Below are positions 5,398 through 8,311 of a stretch of DNA of 8,311 nt, piece by piece. The first letter of the stretch is position 1. Each line of letters opens with the position of its first letter. The translations under genes and the position numbers were made by a program. The DNA is taken from assembly GCA_019420135.1 (NCBI GenBank), contig JAHZHS010000091.1, positions 1 to 8,311 on the forward strand, in the 5' to 3' direction. Source of the stretch: Oscillospiraceae bacterium. GTDB taxonomy: Bacteria; Bacillota; Clostridia; Oscillospirales; Ruminococcaceae. Below the pieces are notes generated by a model that saw only the letters and a program-made list of their open reading frames with translations, did not search any database and was not told where the DNA came from.

Positions 5398-6573
5398 TCA
5401 TTCCTCGCAGAAAAGCAGCGCGCTCACCAGGCGCTCAAAGCAAAGGCCGAAGCTCAGTTTCGCCACATCGGCCGCCGCCGTCACCGGATAGGTCGCCAGC
5501 GTCTGCCCGGCCTGCAGGATGTTCACGGTGCCCACCTGCTGGCCTGACGTCACGGGGGCTTCCAGGGATTCGGGCAGGTCGATCTGCACCTCCAGGGCAT
5601 TGTCGCCGCCCTTTTGCATCAGATACCGGCCGGGGGTCTCATAATTCAGGGCAACGCTCTCCTCGGCGCCCTTGGTCACCGGCAGCGTGTCGGGGGCGTC
5701 CTCCGGCAGGGAGGCCTCGGCGTTCTCATAGTTGGCAAAGCCGTAATCCAGCAGAGTGCGGGCCGCGTCAAAACGATCCTTGCTGCTGGGAGAGCCCAGG
5801 ATCACCGCAATGAGCCGCAGGCCGTCTCGCTCAGCACTGGCCGAAATGCAGACGCCCGCCCCGCCCGTGGTGCCGGTCTTGAGGCCGGTGATGCCGTCGT
5901 AGCTGTGCAGCAGTTTGTTGGTGTTGACCAGCTGGGTCGCACCACCCCGCAGATAGTCCATCCAGACGGTGCAGTAGTCTGAGATCTCGGTATGGTTGAG
6001 CAGCATCTCCCGGCTCATCACCGCCACGTCCCGGGCGGTGGAAAGATGCCCGGCCTCATCCAGGCCGCAGGCGTTCTTGAACTGAGTGTTCGTCATGCCC
6101 AGGCGGGCGGCTTCGGCGTTCATCTGCTCCACAAAGGCGGGCTCGCTGCCGCCGATGTACTCCGCCACCGCCACGGCGGCATCGTTGGCGCTGGAAATGC
6201 AGATGGCCTTGAGCATCTCGTTGAGGGTCATCTGCTCGCCCGGTTCCAGCCAGATCTGGCTGCCGCCCATCCCGTAGGCGTGCTCCGATACGGGGACCAG
6301 ATCCTCCAATGTGACGCGACCCTCCTCCAGGGCACGGAAGGTCAGAAGCAGGGTCATGACCTTGGTGATGGACGCAATGGGACGCTGTTCGTCGGCGTTC
6401 TTTTCATACAGGACGGTGCCGGAATCCTCATCGATCAGGATCGCCGCCTGACAGGGCAGATCGAAATCTGCCTGTGTGGCAGGCTGTACCTCCAGCGCCG
6501 CTGTGCGCAGTGCCGCGGCGGGCGTGAGCGCAAACGCCGCAAGCAGAATCAATGCCATGAACCTTTTTTTCAT
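5398..6573 (-). CDS. dacF: D-alanyl-D-alanine carboxypeptidase (penicillin-binding protein 5/6 family, DacF/DacA type)
   Basis: This is a secreted peptidase (MEROPS S11 type) that removes the terminal D-Ala from peptidoglycan pentapeptides outside the membrane, limiting cross-links. The 391-residue protein has a signal peptide (MKKR, hydrophobic 6-22, likely cut around 22-27). The three active-site motifs of the family are all present: SITK at 68-71 (nucleophile Ser68), SAN at 128-130 and KTG at 232-234 within GLKTGTTGGAG. The C-terminal PBP5-like beta domain follows at about 275-370. The end (VAKLSFGLCFERLVSALLF) looks like the amphipathic helix that anchors these enzymes to the membrane. 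The ATG is supported by GGGAGG (6588-6583), 9 nt before it. dacF is the best guess among paralogues; sporulation links cannot be judged here. It is divergent from mtaB and separated from pgi by that gene's own promoter. Confidence 0.95.
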   Translation of the reverse strand: MKKRFMALILLAAFALTPAAALRTAALEVQPATQADFDLPCQAAILIDEDSGTVLYEKNADEQRPIASITKVMTLLLTFRALEEGRVTLEDLVPVSEHAYGMGGSQIWLEPGEQMTLNEMLKAICISSANDAAVAVAEYIGGSEPAFVEQMNAEAARLGMTNTQFKNACGLDEAGHLSTARDVAVMSREMLLNHTEISDYCTVWMDYLRGGATQLVNTNKLLHSYDGITGLKTGTTGGAGVCISASAERDGLRLIAVILGSPSSKDRFDAARTLLDYGFANYENAEASLPEDAPDTLPVTKGAEESVALNYETPGRYLMQKGGDNALEVQIDLPESLEAPVTSGQQVGTVNILQAGQTLATYPVTAAADVAKLSFGLCFERLVSALLFCEE

Positions 6574-6608
6574 ATCGGGCCGCCTCCCTGACCGTTTTTC
6601 TCATTACC

Positions 6609-6636
6609 GCCGCCCGGAGAGCCTGACCCCGGCGGC
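6609..6636. other. GC-rich hairpin in the dacF-mtaB divergent region
   Basis: GCCGCC (6609-6614) pairs with GGCGGC (6631-6636) around 16 nt, with up to two more pairs after a bulge. On the minus strand it would sit in the leader just ahead of the dacF ribosome site (6588-6583). It could be a leader hairpin or chance in GC-rich DNA. The rest of the 176-bp divergent gap shows only the mtaB promoter; no convincing dacF promoter was seen. Confidence 0.35.
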
Positions 6637-6681
6637 ACTTATCCAAACCTATGCGCGCCGGGATGGAAATATGGCTGCGGC

Positions 6682-6710
6682 TTGTGCTTTGGGCCCGGTT
6701 CCTATATGAT
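6682..6710 (+). promoter_or_regulatory. Likely sigma-A promoter of mtaB
   Basis: TTGTGC (6682-6687) and TATGAT (6705-6710) are spaced by 17 nt. The -10 matches 5 of 6 and the -35 only 3 of 6. The predicted start near 6717 gives a leader of about 33 nt before the ATG at 6750. Confidence 0.55.
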
Positions 6711-6749
6711 ATGGGCAAAGTTGTATATTAAGAGCGGAAGTGCCCCCGC

Positions 6750-8054
6750 ATGCGCGTGAGTTTTTATACCCTGGGCTGCAAAGTCAATCAGAACGAATCC
6801 GGCGCCATGGCACAGCTGTTTGAGGCAAACGGCTACACCGTGGTCCCCGCCGGAGAGGAGGCCGACGTCTACATCGTCAACAGCTGCACCGTGACCAACT
6901 TCGGAGATCAGAAAAGCCGCAAGTGGCTGCGCCGCGCCAAACGGGAAAATCCCGGTGCCGTGACGGTACTGACCGGGTGTTATCCCCAGGCATTTCCCAA
7001 AGAGGCCGCCGAGATCGCCGAGGCCGACGTGGTGACGGGTTCCGGCAGCCGCCGTGTTCTGCCCGAGCTGGTGCGCAAAGTGCTGGACGGCGAGGAGGAG
7101 CGGGTGGTGGGCATCCTTCCCCATGAGAAGGGGGAGCGATGTGAGGAGCTGCCCATCGAGCGCTGTGCCGAGCACACCCGCGCCTTTGTCAAGGTGGAGG
7201 ACGGTTGCAACCGCCGCTGCGCCTACTGCGTGATTCCCCGGGCCCGGGGCCCCGTGCGCAGCCGCAGCGAGGAGAGCATTCTGCAGGAGCTGCGCCACCT
7301 GGCTGACGCAGGTTACCGGGAGGTAGTGCTGTCCGGCATCAGCCTGCCCAGCTACGGACAGGATACCGGCACCGGTCTGGCCGAACTGCTGGAGCATGCT
7401 TCCCAGGTGGAGGGCATCGAGCGCATCCGCCTGGGCAGCCTGGACCCGGACATGCTGTCCGACGAGGACATTGCCCGCATGGCAGCTCTGCCCAAGCTCT
7501 GCCCCCAGTTCCATCTGAGCCTGCAGAGCGGCAGCTCCAAGACCCTGCGCGCCATGCGCCGTCCCTATACCGCCGATCAGTATGCCGAGGTTGCCGCCAA
7601 ACTGCGTGCCGCCTTCGGGGAGGAGAATACCAGTCTGACCACCGACGTGATTGTGGGCTTCCCCGGTGAGACGGAGGAGGACTTTTTGGACAGCATGGCC
7701 TTTGTGAAGGCTCAGCGCTTTTTGAAGGTACACGTTTTCCCCTATTCCCGCCGGGCCGGTACCCCCGCCTTTGATTTCCCGGGGCAAGTGCCGGAGCATG
7801 AGAAGGAAGCCCGCAGCCACCGCATGACCCAGGCCGTGGAGGAAGTCCGCGCCCAGGTTGCTGCCGGGATGGAAGGGCGCCGTGCCAGCGTGTTGCTGGA
7901 GACGCCCCTGTCTGCCAACACCTTTACGGGATACACCAAACAGTACCTGCCGGTGGTGGTCTGCGCACCGGGACATGTGTCCGGCGATATTGTGGAAGTC
8001 ACTCTGGGCAAATGGGACGGCCAGCGCTGCCATGCTGAGCCGGCCGCAGATTGA
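6750..8054 (+). CDS. mtaB: tRNA (N6-threonylcarbamoyladenosine37-C2)-methylthiotransferase
   Basis: This radical-SAM enzyme adds a methylthio group to t6A37, giving ms2t6A in tRNAs that read ANN codons. The 434-residue protein has three parts in the expected order. The N-terminal methylthiotransferase domain (1-110) has Cys10, Cys46 and Cys77 for one [4Fe-4S] cluster. The radical-SAM core (about 140-370) has Cys153, Cys157 and Cys160 in CNRRCAYC for the SAM-binding cluster. A TRAM RNA-binding domain covers about 374-428. The opening MRVSFYTLGCKVNQNES and the sequence CAYCVIPRARG favour MtaB over MiaB or RimO. The ATG is preceded only by a weak ribosome site (GCGGAAG at 6734-6740). No strong terminator follows; the tRNA gene downstream has its own promoter. 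tRNA-Asp is not a substrate of this enzyme, so the adjacency is probably chance. Confidence 0.96.
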   Translation: MRVSFYTLGCKVNQNESGAMAQLFEANGYTVVPAGEEADVYIVNSCTVTNFGDQKSRKWLRRAKRENPGAVTVLTGCYPQAFPKEAAEIAEADVVTGSGSRRVLPELVRKVLDGEEERVVGILPHEKGERCEELPIERCAEHTRAFVKVEDGCNRRCAYCVIPRARGPVRSRSEESILQELRHLADAGYREVVLSGISLPSYGQDTGTGLAELLEHASQVEGIERIRLGSLDPDMLSDEDIARMAALPKLCPQFHLSLQSGSSKTLRAMRRPYTADQYAEVAAKLRAAFGEENTSLTTDVIVGFPGETEEDFLDSMAFVKAQRFLKVHVFPYSRRAGTPAFDFPGQVPEHEKEARSHRMTQAVEEVRAQVAAGMEGRRASVLLETPLSANTFTGYTKQYLPVVVCAPGHVSGDIVEVTLGKWDGQRCHAEPAAD

Positions 8055-8142
8055 TGTGACTTGCAGGGCTTTCCTCTTTCCGGGCAAACTTTTGGGACTC
8101 ATTCAGGCATCACATAACGGTAATGCGTCATTTTATCCAAGC

Positions 8143-8184
8143 AAAAAACTTTTTTCGAAAAAAATCAAAAAAAGTTTGAAAAAA
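8143..8184. promoter_or_regulatory. A-tract cluster: likely UP element / curved DNA before the tRNA promoter
   Basis: Runs A6 (8143-8148), T6 (8150-8155), A7 (8158-8164), A7 (8167-8173) and A6 (8179-8184) sit immediately before the -35 box, with centres about 7-12 bp apart, close to the helical repeat. Such arrays bend DNA and act as UP elements for the RNA polymerase alpha subunit at stable-RNA promoters. AAACTTTTTT (8146-8155) can also pair with AAAAAAGTTT (8168-8177), so it could double as a weak terminator for mtaB. The preceding stretch, 8055-8142, shows no gene. Confidence 0.6.
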
Positions 8185-8187
8185 GGG

Positions 8188-8216
8188 TTGACTTTTCCCC
8201 CTTCCGCGGATATAAT
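8188..8216 (+). promoter_or_regulatory. Strong sigma-A promoter of the tRNA-Asp unit
   Basis: TTGACT (8188-8193) and a perfect TATAAT (8211-8216) are spaced by exactly 17 nt, 44 bp before the tRNA. The match and the upstream A-tracts are typical of stable-RNA promoters. Transcription should start near 8223. Confidence 0.93.
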
Positions 8217-8259
8217 AATCAACGTTGCAGCCGCTACGGCGGTTACAAAGCTGGGAAAT

Positions 8260-8311
8260 GGCCCGGTAGTTCAGTTGGTTAGAACGCTAGCCTGTCACGC
8301 TAGAGGTCGTC
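8260..8311 (+). tRNA. tRNA-Asp (anticodon GUC), 5' part, cut by window edge
   Basis: The first 52 nt of a tRNA are visible. There is a GGCCCGG acceptor 5' strand (8260-8266), a D-arm with GTTC/GAAC stem, and an anticodon stem CTAGC/GCTAG (8287-8291 and 8299-8303) around loop CTGTCAC with anticodon GTC at 8294-8296. The variable region is visible, while the T-arm and acceptor 3' strand lie outside. It decodes Asp GAC/GAU codons. It may head a longer tRNA cluster beyond the edge, which the strong promoter would suit. Confidence 0.95.

Noticed and set aside
6702..8102. 466-codon open frame on the minus strand opposite mtaB
   Set aside because: It mirrors the codon bias of mtaB, whose radical-SAM and TRAM features prove the plus strand. 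Its composition is Gly/His/Ala/Gln-rich with no domain, as expected for a shadow frame.
1..8311. Mobile element, CRISPR array, toxin-antitoxin or phage defence genes
   Set aside because: No transposase, integrase, spaced repeats or paired small genes with such motifs were seen. All well-supported genes are housekeeping or ECF regulation, and base composition is even apart from the AT-rich tRNA promoter region.

Overview
The window reads as chromosomal sequence from a GC-rich (about 60% by eye) Gram-positive anaerobe of the class Clostridia. The gene families, the many strong AGGAGG-type ribosome binding sites and the protein style fit the Oscillospiraceae/Ruminococcaceae group (Faecalibacterium, Gemmiger, Subdoligranulum). 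That placement is inferred from the look of the proteins, not from a search. I see no insertion sequence, phage gene, CRISPR array or obvious foreign segment.

Layout. The left edge carries the 3' end of adenylosuccinate lyase (purB, +). A 225-bp gap follows, with a long inverted repeat and a 12-bp tandem repeat, and then a small membrane-anchored protein of unknown function (509-1090, +). A strong bidirectional terminator (1120-1163) separates this from a three-gene minus-strand cluster that reads from 3080 down to 1206: an ECF sigma factor, a zinc-finger (ZAS-type) anti-sigma factor with four membrane segments, and a membrane-anchored accessory protein. The sigma and anti-sigma genes overlap by 14 nt. 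The anti-sigma and accessory genes overlap as ATGA. This is a compact, translationally coupled envelope-signalling unit and is the most interesting part of the window.

Upstream of the sigma gene, a hairpin (3294-3327) ends a second minus-strand unit: glucose-6-phosphate isomerase (pgi, GTG start, near-consensus sigma-A promoter) followed after 54 bp by a conserved P-loop protein of the type often labelled 'PilT-like' in Clostridia. Next on the minus strand is a DacF/DacA-type D-alanyl-D-alanine carboxypeptidase with signal peptide. Divergent from it, on the plus strand, are mtaB (tRNA methylthiotransferase) and, after an A-tract-rich region with an excellent TTGACT-17-TATAAT promoter, the 5' part of tRNA-Asp(GUC), cut by the window edge.

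Function. Most genes are housekeeping: purine synthesis, glycolysis, peptidoglycan trimming, tRNA modification and a tRNA gene. The accessory content is the ECF sigma/anti-sigma/accessory operon, the unknown membrane protein facing it across the shared terminator, and the P-loop protein behind pgi. I found no clearly new multi-gene system. The best candidates for undescribed biology are the signal sensed by the sigma/anti-sigma/accessory trio, the structured RNA between purB and the 509-1090 gene, and the role of the pgi-linked P-loop protein.
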